DNA of 64,000 nucleotides from NCBI GenBank assembly GCA_037042915.1, contig CM073193.1, forward strand, positions 6,882,001-6,946,000, read 5' to 3'. The translations under genes were made by a program, and so were the position numbers. This document shows positions 42,301 through 52,930 of the stretch, in pieces (position 1 is the first letter of the stretch; the number at the start of each line of letters is the position of its first letter). This DNA comes from Auricularia sp. M13 (taxonomy: Eukaryota > Basidiomycota > Agaricomycetes > Auriculariales > Auriculariaceae). The notes below the pieces were generated by a model. It searched no databases, was not told the origin of the DNA, and worked only from the letters and a program-made list of their open reading frames with translations.

Positions 42301-43108
42301 ACCACTGTCGAGGCTGAGATTGGAACGAATGAATACTGGGAAGATAGTTTAAGCACAGAGAGAAACTCTTACATGGCGATCTGGATGCCTTTCCCCTTGA
42401 TACCGCTTGCGTGCACGGCGTCCACGCCCTGTGGTTAGAGTTTGAAAGGCATAACATGACAGTTACTGGTTATCTCACAGTCATCTTGTGGACGCTGGCT
42501 CCGAGCGCAGGATGTTGCTCGCCCTTCTTCACAACGCGGCGCGCGACAGGCCTAAGGAAGACCGCATTAGGTCCAAGAGGACGGCCAGAACATCGGTCAC
42601 TCACTCCGGCGCGGGGTGAATCTGCAGAGGGCGGACCGCAATGACATTGGGAAGCGAGGCGATGTCAACGAGGTCCTTCGTGCTTGTCAGTGCCGTCCTC
42701 GAGTACCGTCACAGGGGCCGTACCTCGGGAGACTAATAGACGAGGTTATGCATAAGTAAACGTCGATGGGATCCGCGAGGTGCGTACAGTCAACTGGACG
42801 GCGATGCCGTTGAAAAGCTCGCTGCGATACTCCTGGCGCGTGCGGAAGTTGCCCGCCGACCGTTTGTCGAGTGCGTTTAGAAATTCTGCATGAGGCTGCG
42901 ACGCGTCGGCAGGTTGAAACAAAGCATAGGATGGAGTCGCACATCAAGACCCCGTTTGCTGGAAGAGACGGATGCAAGCTCGACGATGTAACCGCCGGGA
43001 AGTATGCGCTGGCTGCGCAAGCCATCAGTATTGGTCGTGCAGCTCGGGGAGCGTCACGCACGCAGCTATGGTGGCCGCGCAAAGCAGGGGAGTAAGGAGC
43101 GATCGCAT
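39304..43108 (-). CDS. Large secreted subtilase with PA insert and C-terminal beta domain (S8)
   Basis: Start ATG 43106-43108: signal MRSLLTPLLCAATIAA, then the prodomain QRILPGGYIVELAS, FRTRQEYRSELFNGIAVQLT and VDIASLPNVIAVRP. Catalytic domain: GVDAVHASGIKGKGIQIA, DSGVDYTHPALGGGFGPGFK (Asp), DPNDCLGHGTHVTGIIG (His), VAPEATIFMYRVGG, EEGANVISMSFGGPDGWGN, VVTASAGNDGD; Ser in AIESGTSMSNPYAAGSAALI near 40660. Between His and Ser a protease-associated segment includes FPSIVISDEDGAWLA and NLTVKFPGPVVEEST. The C-terminal Fn3-like part has KDADEFNLSPISLVSAPVSV, RAVTVAPGQSATVRVTISAP and ends DYDVHLSVQFGWVE. About twelve introns. Resembles minor extracellular protease Vpr-type enzymes of basidiomycetes. 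Unrelated in subtype to the plus-strand subtilase 5 kb away. Confidence 0.9.
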
Positions 43109-44472
43109 CCTGCAGTCGGATGCTGGGGTACAAGCAGACGGGCGAACAGATTGTCGATGGCCCGCCTTCTATACCAGCGAATGCTCGCCAGATCCCCATG
43201 ATCCTCCATCAATCCAGTCGGTGAATCAGGCAATTGACTGCGCCCGCAGCCCGTCATCTGGCTAGTCCGTCTAGGCACGGCCTCGGCTGCATGTGCCTCT
43301 GTTCCGGACACCACGAGCAGCATGCGCAGGACTGAGTACTGAGTGCCGGTCAGGGCGGAATGCGCGTACGTCTGTGGGTGAAGAGCATAAGTAAGCAGGT
43401 AAGCAATGAGCACGCGATGCTGCTCGCAACAGGGCTTGAACCCGCCGACCTCGAGCCTCTTGATGCCTGGGCGTTCATGCGTGGTACACCTCCTGCCTGG
43501 GCCGCCTCGATTGGAAAGCACTCTGTCAGCGACGCGAAATTGTGATCTTGCTGCGGCCTGCTCGACTTGTCCTTGGCCTCGTCGTCATCTAGCTCGAAGC
43601 AGTGTTAATCCAGGCGCGTAGATGTTCCGTGGCCTGTCGGTCCGACTCGGTCGAGCATGGACGACAGCAGTCAGTCGGAGAATTTCGCGTTGAGGCAGCC
43701 TGATACATATTCTGTCACTGGGGCTGCCTATTAACGAGCTACTACAGTTTGGTGGTGGTGAACGTCGCGGCCAACTTAGATCTTTCGGGCCTGAGCGAGT
43801 CGCGCGATGCCTCCCCTTCCCGGCCAACGACTGACTCAAGTTTTCGCGGGAGTCATTCATCTTCGTACCAACAAGCTACCACGTCCGAGAAAATGCAGAG
43901 AAAATGCGCCCGCCTCGTTGTCTACATCTGTCGTCAATTCCTTGACACCTTTCTCTACGGTCCGACCATATGTTCCACCCAACGGCTGACTAGCGTCACT
44001 CTGCGCGTTTTGAAATGACCAATACCTTGTCCGCCTCTTTCGGTGAACTGATCATAAAATGTATTGAAGCCATGGGCGCGGCATTCGACCCAGGCTTCAG
44101 CAAACCTGCCGCGTCACCAGCCTGCTTCTCCGCGGAGATCTAGAAACCATGGTGGCCCATGACGCGTGAACGATACATTGTCGGCGCTGCGGCCGAGGTC
44201 TTCAAGCTTGTCGTATCCAGGACTGGGGTCTACGGCTGTTGTTCGTATTGACCAGCGGCTTCATATATCCTGCCACGTGCTACATCACCGCCGTTGTCTT
44301 TGGTCTCGCCCTGTCTATGGCTCTTGACCCTAAACGCCTTTGAAATATAACCGATAATTTGGCGGTCCATTCACGCTAGCCATGCCGCAGGCTCTACATT
44401 TCAACTCTTAGTGATTCATCGCATCGCGCATAATGCCATAATGCAGAAGAAAAAGAGCACACACCAGTAACG
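43109..44472. other. Intergenic with a short hydrophobic reading frame
   Basis: No recognised gene. At 44221-44341 (plus) a frame preceded by TATCCAG reads DWGLRLLFVLTSGFIYPATC then YITAVVFGLALSMALDPKRL and stops. It is strongly hydrophobic, like the last exon of a membrane protein, but no upstream exon can be connected. The rest of the stretch shows only incidental frames. Confidence 0.3.
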
Positions 44473-45471
44473 TTAGTAATAGATGCGACATCGTACCCGG
44501 CGCGCGCGCCAGAGCTCGACAAGCTCACGCCGATCTTCGTCCCCAATATCGAAACCGAGCAAAACGACAGACAACAGGCGCCTCATCTGCGGCATCTCCT
44601 CGGCAAGCTGCTTGACACGGTGCATGCTGTCGGGTGGGTCGTCTTGCGCGCGCGCGGAGCGGAGGGTCAGCGTGCGCAACGGGATCTCCGCGGGTGCGTG
44701 TGCGAGAAGGGCCAGGGCGTCAGCGAGCTCAACGAATCGGGGTGTTTCCAGCCGCAGGGTACGCAGGCGGGCGAGCGCCGCGAAAACGGGCTGGACGCGC
44801 TGGAGCAACCGCTCGTCGCGGCGCAGGCGCAGGTCGAGCAGCCGCAGCTGCGGCGCGGCCTGCGCAATTGCTGCGACGAGCCGGGCCTCGTCGTTGTCCA
44901 TGTGCGCCACGACGGTAATCCGGAGCTCGGACAACGTGCGGTGGGAGTGCGCAATGATCTGCGTGTAGGCGAGGGCGGGAAGCGTGCCGGTGCACACGAA
45001 CGTCTCTAAACTGAACGGTGGAACAGGTAGATGCTTTGCGCAGGCGATGTGCTCCACATGCGGCCGAGCCTGTGGCGAGTACACGCTGAGGTTGCGAAGT
45101 CGCGGCATGTAGGAGAATAAGTCGAATAAGTAATTTGTGATACTGGCACCGGCAGAGAGCGCGGCAAATCCTGGGTCGATAATGAGCGTGTCGAGGAATG
45201 CAAAGCACGGCGTCGAACAGAGTGGAATCTCGAGTCCCTCGCGCTCCAAGACACTGATTCGCAATTGAAGTTGGCGGATGTTGGGGCATTGATTCCCAAG
45301 ATGCAGAAGACTCGCAAAGGCGACGTGCGAATAGCCCCGGAGGTCGTAATCAGGACTAACTTGGACTACCATCGCAGACGAGCCCACAGAGCGCAGATGC
45401 CGGATGGCGTTTGAAAACGTAGTGTCGCTCTCGTCTAGGGGAAGACACAGTAGCACCGACGTGGGCTGCAT
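44473..45471 (-). CDS. LRR-like protein of the basidiomycete F-box group
   Basis: Single exon, 332 aa. Irregular leucine-rich repeats run through the whole length: RQLQLRISVLEREGLEI, LDTLIIDPGFAAL, PRLRNLSVYSPQARPHVEH, TLSELRITVVAHMDN, PQLRLLDLRLRRDERLLQ, ARLRTLRLETPRFVELADAL, IPLRTLTLRSARAQDD. No F-box is visible at the N-terminus, though F-box-less relatives occur in these families. It lies 0.6 kb from a clear F-box gene on the same strand, so local duplication is possible. Likely an SCF-type or scaffold protein; substrate unknown. Confidence 0.65.
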   Translation of the reverse strand: MQPTSVLLCLPLDESDTTFSNAIRHLRSVGSSAMVVQVSPDYDLRGYSHVAFASLLHLGNQCPNIRQLQLRISVLEREGLEIPLCSTPCFAFLDTLIIDPGFAALSAGASITNYLFDLFSYMPRLRNLSVYSPQARPHVEHIACAKHLPVPPFSLETFVCTGTLPALAYTQIIAHSHRTLSELRITVVAHMDNDEARLVAAIAQAAPQLRLLDLRLRRDERLLQRVQPVFAALARLRTLRLETPRFVELADALALLAHAPAEIPLRTLTLRSARAQDDPPDSMHRVKQLAEEMPQMRRLLSVVLLGFDIGDEDRRELVELWRARRVRCRIYY

Positions 45472-46073
45472 GACTCGAATCGGGCGGGAGAACGGGGAGA
45501 AGGCAAGCCACCAGGCGTCCGCGTCAGAAAAGGCGGTTTACGATGATCAAATACTGCGCATAGCGTCGCTGACACTCGGCGGCGAGGGCATGGACTTGCC
45601 ACCCAAGGCTGAGGATAGTAGCTGATCGTCAAAAAGGTTGGACTTTCTGCTCGGAATCAATACGGGATTCCCGACCAGCCGCCGGAGCCCGGTAGGGCGA
45701 TCTTGGAAATTTCTGGAGGACAAGGAGCACCATTCATCTCGCCTATAGTTGTCTCCCCATCGCTACTGCGTAGACAGAGTCCCATGCGATCTACTAGCTC
45801 GTGTTCTCATTGTATTGTTTGCAAGACATTACTGGCGTCAGAAGCGTAATAAGTATTTGGTGATGTCGTCCTCGAATGTGCGTATGCCGCAGTACCCTTG
45901 TGATGACAATGTACCGCACAATGCAAGACGTATCCATCTATAGAGATTGTCGGAGTATGAGAACGATGAGACGAGACGCTGTACTAGTACGGTAGCCACA
46001 CTCTGATAATCGAGTCATGCAGAGGCTCGGAATCGGCGCGTTACAGGTATAGAAATACAAGCCGATTAAAGAA
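45472..46073. other. Intergenic, no gene recognised
   Basis: Upstream region of the LRR gene and 3' flank of the F-box gene. A search for an F-box exon belonging to the LRR gene found none. Confidence 0.45.
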
Positions 46074-47633
46074 CTAATGTCTCTTGTGAACTTTTCCCTG
46101 GGAAAAGATATGCGATCGATACTCCGGTAGTCGGAGCTCCAGATCCTCAAACAAGAAATCAAAGTACACCCAGCGTTCCGCTTTCCGCCGCCAAGTAGAA
46201 GTCCCAGGTCGCGCGGCGACTTCACGAGACATTGCCGTAGCCACAGCGTCTCCGAGGAGCATGCGTCTCATACTGCGGTTGCGACAGATAGAAACGATCT
46301 GGTCCACGGCGTCGTCGTCTGGCATGCCCGAGAGCGCGAGATCGGTGAGAAACGGATGCCGTGCAACGAACGTTGACATTCTCCCGCATGTGCGCGTGAC
46401 TCCTTTACATCCGCCGTGAATCTCGTCCTTCGGCGCGTAGATGCAAGCAAAGCATTTGAGATCGGCCACATTGTCCACCCGCAGCGTGTGGAGGACAGGA
46501 AACTCCGCGCTGTCAGGAAAAGGGTTTCCGGCTACACATAGGACTACGACCTGTAGGGTGCTGGCGTGGCGCCGAATGAAAGAGCGCAGATAGCCATCCT
46601 CGTCCGAGCGCACTTTGTACAGCTCCAGATCGGACAGTCCCTCGAAGTAGCATTCGTCCAGCAGAACGTCGATCCCCTGAGTGAGGTTGGTGATAGCCAG
46701 CGTATGCAGCGTCTGCATACAGCGCAACGCGTCGTTCCATGCGGCAGGGGCGAGCGGGTCGGCAAAGCACGCGCCGGACAAGTGCAGCGTGTGCAGGCCA
46801 CGTTGGAGGAGCAGAGATCCACGATGAGGGGCCGACTTGGAGAGCAAGAGCGATGAGAGACGCTCGATGGGGAGGCGCGCGAGGGTGTGCCAAGTGAGGT
46901 GCGGCGGCAGCAGATGGAACGCATGGTAGGGCACGACGCGCCCCGTCATGCACGGCGGCACGCCGCGCTTGATCTTGCTCCGAGGCGTCTCGTACGTGAT
47001 GAGGCACGGCGCGAGGACGCAAGGATGCACCGCACGCAGGAAGACGTGCTTCACGCCCCGCAGCGTCGGCAGCACCCGCGCGACATGCCAGACCATCTCG
47101 TCCAGTGCCCGTCCCGGCGCGGAGTATAGCGGCATGCGTCCTGTATTATAGGAGGCCAGGCTACGCTTCCGCACGAGGGAGGCGAGCGCTGATGGCGGGG
47201 CGGCAAGGGGCGTGTAGAACGCCGACGGGGCCTCGTCGAAGATAACGGACCGCACGAGACTCGCAATGATAGGATTGCGCTCGATGCAGTCCAGCATAGC
47301 GCATGTCGCCTTTGGAGAGCGGTGAGAGATGATAATGGAGCGGTACAGCACCGGCATGGTGCGTATGTAGAACGCCCGGCAGGTAGCCGCCAGCGCGGCC
47401 GTATCGTGCGGCCATTCGACGAGCTCGACTATGTCGTCCACAATCTCGGGAATGAGACTGTATATAGGAGCATTGGGGAATCTGGCGGGGAGAGGACGGC
47501 GCTTTGTGCGTCTCTCCTTGGGCGGCATGGCGGTCGGGTGAAGAGTGAAGTAAGGTCCTGTGCGGCGAGGGTCGCGGAGAGGAACAGACGCAGGCATGGG
47601 TTGCGTTCGAGAGAGAAGGATCGATAACGCCAT
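46074..47633 (-). CDS. F-box/LRR protein
   Basis: Single exon, up to 519 aa. F-box-type helices IYSLIPEIVDDIVELVEWPH, DTAALAATCRAFYIRTMPVL and YRSIIISH are followed by a long irregular leucine-rich region (GLHTLHLSGACFADP, LHTLAITNLTQGIDVLLDEC, GLSDLELYKVRSDEDG, TLQVVVLCVAG, VLHTLRVDNVADLKCFA, FLTDLALSGMPDDDAVDQI). Substrate adaptor of an SCF ubiquitin ligase by family. The basic leader before the F-box (KERRTKRRPLPAR) makes the true start uncertain; Met at 47528 is the more likely one. Confidence 0.75.
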   Translation of the reverse strand: MALSILLSRTQPMPASVPLRDPRRTGPYFTLHPTAMPPKERRTKRRPLPARFPNAPIYSLIPEIVDDIVELVEWPHDTAALAATCRAFYIRTMPVLYRSIIISHRSPKATCAMLDCIERNPIIASLVRSVIFDEAPSAFYTPLAAPPSALASLVRKRSLASYNTGRMPLYSAPGRALDEMVWHVARVLPTLRGVKHVFLRAVHPCVLAPCLITYETPRSKIKRGVPPCMTGRVVPYHAFHLLPPHLTWHTLARLPIERLSSLLLSKSAPHRGSLLLQRGLHTLHLSGACFADPLAPAAWNDALRCMQTLHTLAITNLTQGIDVLLDECYFEGLSDLELYKVRSDEDGYLRSFIRRHASTLQVVVLCVAGNPFPDSAEFPVLHTLRVDNVADLKCFACIYAPKDEIHGGCKGVTRTCGRMSTFVARHPFLTDLALSGMPDDDAVDQIVSICRNRSMRRMLLGDAVATAMSREVAARPGTSTWRRKAERWVYFDFLFEDLELRLPEYRSHIFSQGKVHKRH

Positions 47634-48040
47634 GGATGAGGGTTGGTTTAATGCAGCCCGAACACGAGGAAGCCGCGGGGCACGCAGAATCTTGGGGGTC
47701 GCTTCCGTAAGGCGCCCGAGGTCTCGTGACCTCGGGAACCCCGAATCACATTGAATCCTTGGACGATCGGCTAGGAGGCTTCCAGCAAAGAAAGGAGATT
47801 GAGACAGACTTCAGCTCAATCTCTGTTCAGCTCAATCAAACCAAGCATGATTTGTTTGACCGAAAGACTGCAATTGTATTGCAGCCGCAATCGGGCATGT
47901 CACTGCTTCCGGACACTATGTACCTCCGCGACAAGAGTACGTCAAGTGCTGTAATATAGCAAAAGATAGCAAGGCGCGCACCCTATCTCTACAAAGTGTG
48001 ACATTGTTCTGCAGTCCAGGCGGTGACGCAGTCGCCGAGT
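47634..48040. other. Intergenic, short direct repeat
   Basis: Between two minus-strand genes. Contains a 12-bp direct repeat TTCAGCTCAATC near 47811 and 47828. No gene. Confidence 0.45.
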
Positions 48041-49463
48041 TTAATCCAGAGTCTTCCCCATATCCCATTCCCGCGTAGCACCGCGCTTGGAGTACGTGAT
48101 ATCCAGCGCGCTGGGCATCGAGGCCGTACCCATTGAGCTGCTACCCGTACTTGATTTGCCATTCTTCGATTCCCACTTTGCGCGCGCCTTGTCCTCGCGC
48201 CGCGCACGCATGAGCTCCAGCATGGACTCCCAGCCCTCGTAATGGTCGCCAACCAGGAGACCTGTAGACGGTATGGCGGGCAGCTCGACGTCCATACGTG
48301 GGTCGTAGTTTGGGTCGAAGTACTTGTCCATCTTGCTGTAGATGGGAGGTAGCGGTGGCGGTGGGGGAGGTCGGGGGCCGGCCGGGGATGGCGGGCGTTC
48401 CTTCTTGTGCCGCGCTGGCACTGGCGAAACGCGCGAGCGGCGAGAGCGCGAGGCAGCTGCAGGCGCTGGCGATTCTGGTTCGTGCGGACGAGGTGGCTCG
48501 GGCGGCCCTGGTGACGGAGAAAGCGGGGCTTTGCTGGGAGTGGACGCAAGCGTGACCTCCTCGGCGTCTGCAACGTGGTCTCTGTCGTCCGTATCCGCGG
48601 GAGAGCGCACAGGAGAGGCTGAGCGATGTCTACGCGCCGTCCGAGATTCAGTCCGGTCGTCTAAATAAGGACTGAGCACCTGACAAGGATAAAGCAAGAA
48701 ATATAACGGACCATGCCTGTCCTTGCGCTCGCGCTTGTCGCGATGTGCGGTCGCCTCTTTATCACCTGGCGAGCGAGACCGAGAGCGATGTCTTCTGTGC
48801 GACCTGTGTGATTTGCCCTTGTCCTTGTCTTCGGCGTGTCTGGAGGATCGTTTGGGTGAACGGGAACGCGAGCGTCTCCGCCTGTGCCGGTCATGGTCGC
48901 GGTGCCGCTCCCGTGAGTGCGACCGGCTGCGTTTACTGGTGTGCGGGTGCCTGTCGTCCTCGGGCCTCCAGGCATCCCAGGCCTCGTCTTCGCCTCTGCG
49001 CTCCCAGGAACGCTCGCGACGCTTGCGGACGTTCTCGGCAGCCTGCGCGGCGCGCCGACGCTTCTCCTTGCGTTCTGCCTCTTCTCGCTGTGCCTGGACG
49101 CTGGCGGCGGCGTCCATTTGTGAGCGAATGACGGCTCGGTTGTGCTCGTCGGTGCTCCTGATGATGCTCGTCAGGAAGCGCTTGTTGGTCTTGGTCCCAA
49201 TGGGTTGCCTGGCGAGTCGCGCGTCAGCCTTCCAACGGCAATGACGAGACACGGGCCACGCACGTTTCGAGGAAGGCGCGAATGCCAGCGGCCGAGTATT
49301 TGTCGTCCTTGCTGCGGGCCTCGTTGAGCAGAATCTCCATGACGGCCTTGTCAAGGTCAGCGTCGCTGACATTGGCCGGAATAGCGGAGCCCATCGATGC
49401 CCGGACGAGCGACGAGACGACATTGGACAGCGTCGAAGACGACGCCGACGACGAGGAGCTCAT
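48041..49463 (-). CDS. Arg/Ser-rich nuclear protein, probably RNA-processing related
   Basis: Three exons. Exon 1: [20 protein letters not shown] with a short helical region [20 protein letters not shown] and GIRAFLET. After a phase-2 intron, [20 protein letters not shown] and [20 protein letters not shown] lead to a basic helix and an RS/RH-rich domain ([33 protein letters not shown]). After a 51-nt in-frame intron a Pro-rich part precedes a conserved-looking C-terminus, [20 protein letters not shown] and [22 protein letters not shown] domains are typical of splicing and mRNP factors. The gene shares a 108-bp promoter with THOC1, fitting a role in mRNA biogenesis, but I do not recognise the family. 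Confidence 0.7.
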
Positions 49464-49571
49464 GGCGGGAGGAACGTGACTGGTGGCGCGCCAGCTTCAG
49501 GCTCCGCCGCTTACGGACTTTGGCCCGTACCGCCGGACTGTTGTCGGCCACCGCGCCTGTCTCTGGCCAGA
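49464..49571. promoter_or_regulatory. Compact bidirectional promoter (RS protein / THOC1)
   Basis: Only 108 bp separate the two start codons of divergent genes, so both 5' leaders and control sites must overlap here. No TATA box is visible. Confidence 0.5.
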
Positions 49572-51889
49572 ATGTCGCTGCTCGAGCTGAACATCGAGCC
49601 CATTATGCGCCTGCACCAGCAAATGGCGCCCTTCATTGCCTCTCTTGTCTCCAAGCCGCTCGTCGAGGCCGAGCTGAACGCCCAGGTCGAGGCGGTCATA
49701 GCGGCCAGCCCACAGACCTCGCACGCCCACTGGGAACTGTACCTCAGACACGAAGTCGTCAATGTTGCTGTGAGTACGCGTGTTGTGGCCTCTGCTTGCG
49801 ACTGACACGACCAGGCCACGGAAGGAGAAGCGACGAAGCGCGACCCGAAAGCGTACTACCAGGCGCTGTGCAACATGCTCGATCTTGTGCTCTGTGTCGC
49901 GGAGCACGGCGCCTGCGAAGAGTTGATCACGTGGACGCTACTAGAAGATCTGTTGAAGCTGCAGACCGTCGAGACCTGTTGGCACATCTTCATGTGGATC
50001 GAGTCTCGCGCAGAGCGTGTAACGAAGGTGCTCCCACTCTCCCTGTCCTCGCTGGCCTGGCTCATCTATTGCTTCAGAATCTCATACCCGGGAAGAACAA
50101 GGCGCTCGCATTGCTACGCACGCTGAACGAGCTCCTGCGCCGCTTGTCCAAGGCGGGCAACACCAGCACATTCTGCGGCCGCATCCTCATCTTCCTCGCC
50201 ACCGTCTTCACTCTCGGCGAGCGATCTGGAGTCAATCTCCGCGGAGACTATGGCCCAGAGTGGACACCTGTGCCCAAGCCTGAGCGGGCAACACCGTTGG
50301 ACGACCTCCCTGCCGAGATACGCCAGGCCGAGGAGCGCAAGGAAGGCAAGTCCACCTGCACCCCAAACGCCCGCACGCGCTGAAAGCAGCACTGCAGTCT
50401 TTTTCGCGAGTTCTGGGCGCTGCAGACACCCATGTCGCGTCCGCAAAAGTTCAACATCCCAGAAACGTTCCCAATGTTCCAAGCCGCTGTCGACACCGTC
50501 TTGCCCGTGCTCAGCGAGGCAACCAAGCGCGAGCGGGCGCTTATGGGGAGCAAAGCCCTCAATGGGACCGCAGCAGCGGTCGCGGCAGGCGTAAATCGGA
50601 AACGCGAGGCGCACGACACTGGCGAAGCGGATGAGAGCAAGAAGAAGACGTACTTCTTTGCAAAGTATCTTACCAGTCCCGAGCTGCTGGACCTTGAGGT
50701 GCGCATAAATTTTTCATAAGTCTTCATTTATGCGGACCAGCTGACCGAGAATGACCCAGATCGCAGATCCTCAGTTCCGTCGACAATTTCTGTTTCAGCT
50801 GCTTATTCTGTTGCACCATCTGTCTGTTTCGGAGCCCAAGAAGAAGGATCCCAATGGTAAACCCGCTGCTGCTGCAGCTACACCTGCACCACCTGCATTT
50901 AGTGATGAGGCTGGTGCGAAGTGGCGGAAAGAGGTGCGTCGTTACAGGTTCTCCTTCCAGCGCGTGCTCACGTCTTCTTAGACCTATACGCGAATAGTGG
51001 AAGAGCTGAAAGCCATTCAACCGGGCGGGCGGCAGTTCACCGATACGATACTATGCATCCTGAACCGCGAAAATAATTGGGTGTGTGGTGCTATCCTTCT
51101 ACGGCTGGTTTTCGTAGTTCTGATGCAACTTGCGCAGATAAAATGGAAGAGCGGAGGATGCCAGGTGTTCGACAAGCCGCCGATGCCGCCGTCGTTCGAA
51201 TCTACAGGACGCGAAAAACGGCGGAAACTGCTGGAGCCGCCCGCACCTCCTCCATGGAGCCATGGCAGCCGCGGATTGACGGAAATGTGGGATCGCGGTC
51301 CAGATGATATTGAGCGCGCGCTGGAGCAGCCTGTCAAGTACGTGCGCGCTGTCTTCTAGCTCTGACTTGCGCTGACCTGGAGCGAATTTGCAGCCTGGGC
51401 GGGCTGAAGGACTACGCGCGCCGTATTACGGGGATCAACATGCGCGTGGATAACAGGCAGAAGATCCTCGCGCGGATGGGCAAGACCGACCCCGCGGCCG
51501 TCGCGGCGGACCCGATCATCAAGAACTCGGCGGAGGAGCGCGACAAGGTCAGCTGGCTCGCGCTGCGCGTATCGCGCTTCGAGCACTTGCACCTCGTCCG
51601 CCCGCACAATGCCGCCGAGGCGCCGCGCGTGCAGTGGGCCGTTGTGCAGCAGCTTGCGGAGGACGTCGAGAAGGGCCGGGCGAGTCGTGTGCGGGATAAG
51701 ACGTCGCCTGATATGCTACCTGAGGGCGAGACCAAGGCGGATGTCAAGATGGAGGATGCTGCTGAGGGTGGCGTCAAGGACGAACCCAAGTCTGCTAGCG
51801 CTGAGACCAAGGAGAAGGAGCAGCCTATGGACCAGGACCCTCCGCCTGATGTACATGCTGCCCCTGCTTCTGTTGCATCTACCGCATGA
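49572..51889 (+). CDS. THOC1: THO complex subunit 1
   Basis: Core subunit of THO/TREX, coupling transcription elongation to mRNA export in the nucleus (yeast Hpr1). Start [18 protein letters not shown]; then [76 protein letters not shown] and [17 protein letters not shown] (the most conserved THOC1 stretch). These are followed by [95 protein letters not shown] and [20 protein letters not shown]. The Lys/Glu-rich tail ends ASVASTA; no death domain is obvious. About six introns of 50-60 nt. Confidence 0.92.
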
Positions 51890-52031
51890 ACTGCTTTCGT
51901 ACTGTTGTATACTTATTTTGTCTTCCGATGCATGTGGACAGCATATATCAGGTCTCCTTTGCTCATTGCTATCTTACAACGATATAAGATTTTGCGGCTC
52001 CGCATGCTCTTTCTTTCTTTCCGCTCGCACA

Positions 52032-52723
52032 TCATGCAGCAACAGCAACGGCCTCGATCTCGAACAAGACATCCTTGGGCAGACGCGCGACCTCGACCAG
52101 CGACCGCGCAGGCTTGTGCTCGCCGAAGAACTCGGCGTAGATGCCGTTGATGACGCCGAATTCGTTCATGTCCTTGATGAAAACCTACAACTATGCATGA
52201 GGAACAGCAAACTGCAATCGAGTTCGCGCATACAGTGGTCTTGACAATCTTGTCTATGGAGCTGCCGCTCGCCTCGACGACGGCCTTGAGGTTGGCCAGC
52301 GCCTGCTTGGTCTGCGCGACGACGCCGCCCGGGACGATGTCCTTTGTGGCTGGGTCCAGCGGGATGCAGCCCGACAGGAAGACGAAGCCGTTGGCCTTGA
52401 TGGCTGTTCACGGCAGTCAACGCGGTGTTAATGAACTTTGGTGCTGAATAACGAGCCTTGAGAGTAAGGCCCGATGGCAGCAGGTGCGTCTGAAGGATTG
52501 TACGTTAGAGTCGCGTCGTACGGCCCACGGGACTTGGAGTACCAGGGGAGACGACGACGTTGAGGCTGGACATGGTTCTGAATCTCGATGCGATGCTGGG
52601 AATGGGTTGAGCTCGAATGTGGAATCGTTTTATATGGCGGAACGGGAGCCCGCGCTGAGCGAGCGGTGACAGCATTCGGAGCATTCGGAAGTTTGCCGGT
52701 GGCTTCTGCGTGCTATGGCGCAT
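52032..52723 (-). CDS. RidA/YjgF/UK114 family imine deaminase
   Basis: Hydrolyses reactive 2-aminoacrylate and related enamine/imine intermediates, keeping PLP enzymes and branched-chain metabolism safe. The core from [17 protein letters not shown] continues over introns into [71 protein letters not shown] and [20 protein letters not shown] (catalytic Arg in PARS), stop 52032-52034. The frame is open upstream of the core Met (52573) for 50 residues that contain no Asp or Glu and many Arg ([20 protein letters not shown]), like a mitochondrial presequence. Yeast Mmf1 is mitochondrial, so I include it; a cytosolic start at 52573 is possible. One intron appears to be GC-AG (donor CAAG|GCTCGT). 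Confidence 0.85.
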
Positions 52724-52930
52724 TTCCCAGCAAGGAGGGCATCAAACGACATTTGATCTCGTGTTCCGAAAAAAAAAATTGGGCTGATTCTTTGCTATTG
52801 CTCGTGTCGGGGAAAGATTAGAATTCAATTCTCGTGTGAACGAGGCACGTGACCTTGAAGCGACTCGTATGAATCGGCTTATGCCGGCCCGGATGCAAGG
52901 CTTGGTCTTCCCGTCCACCGTCTTTGCGCG
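52724..52930. promoter_or_regulatory. Divergent promoter region (RidA / nuclear protein)
   Basis: 207 bp between divergent starts, with an A9 run near 52771. No TATA box evident. Confidence 0.35.
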
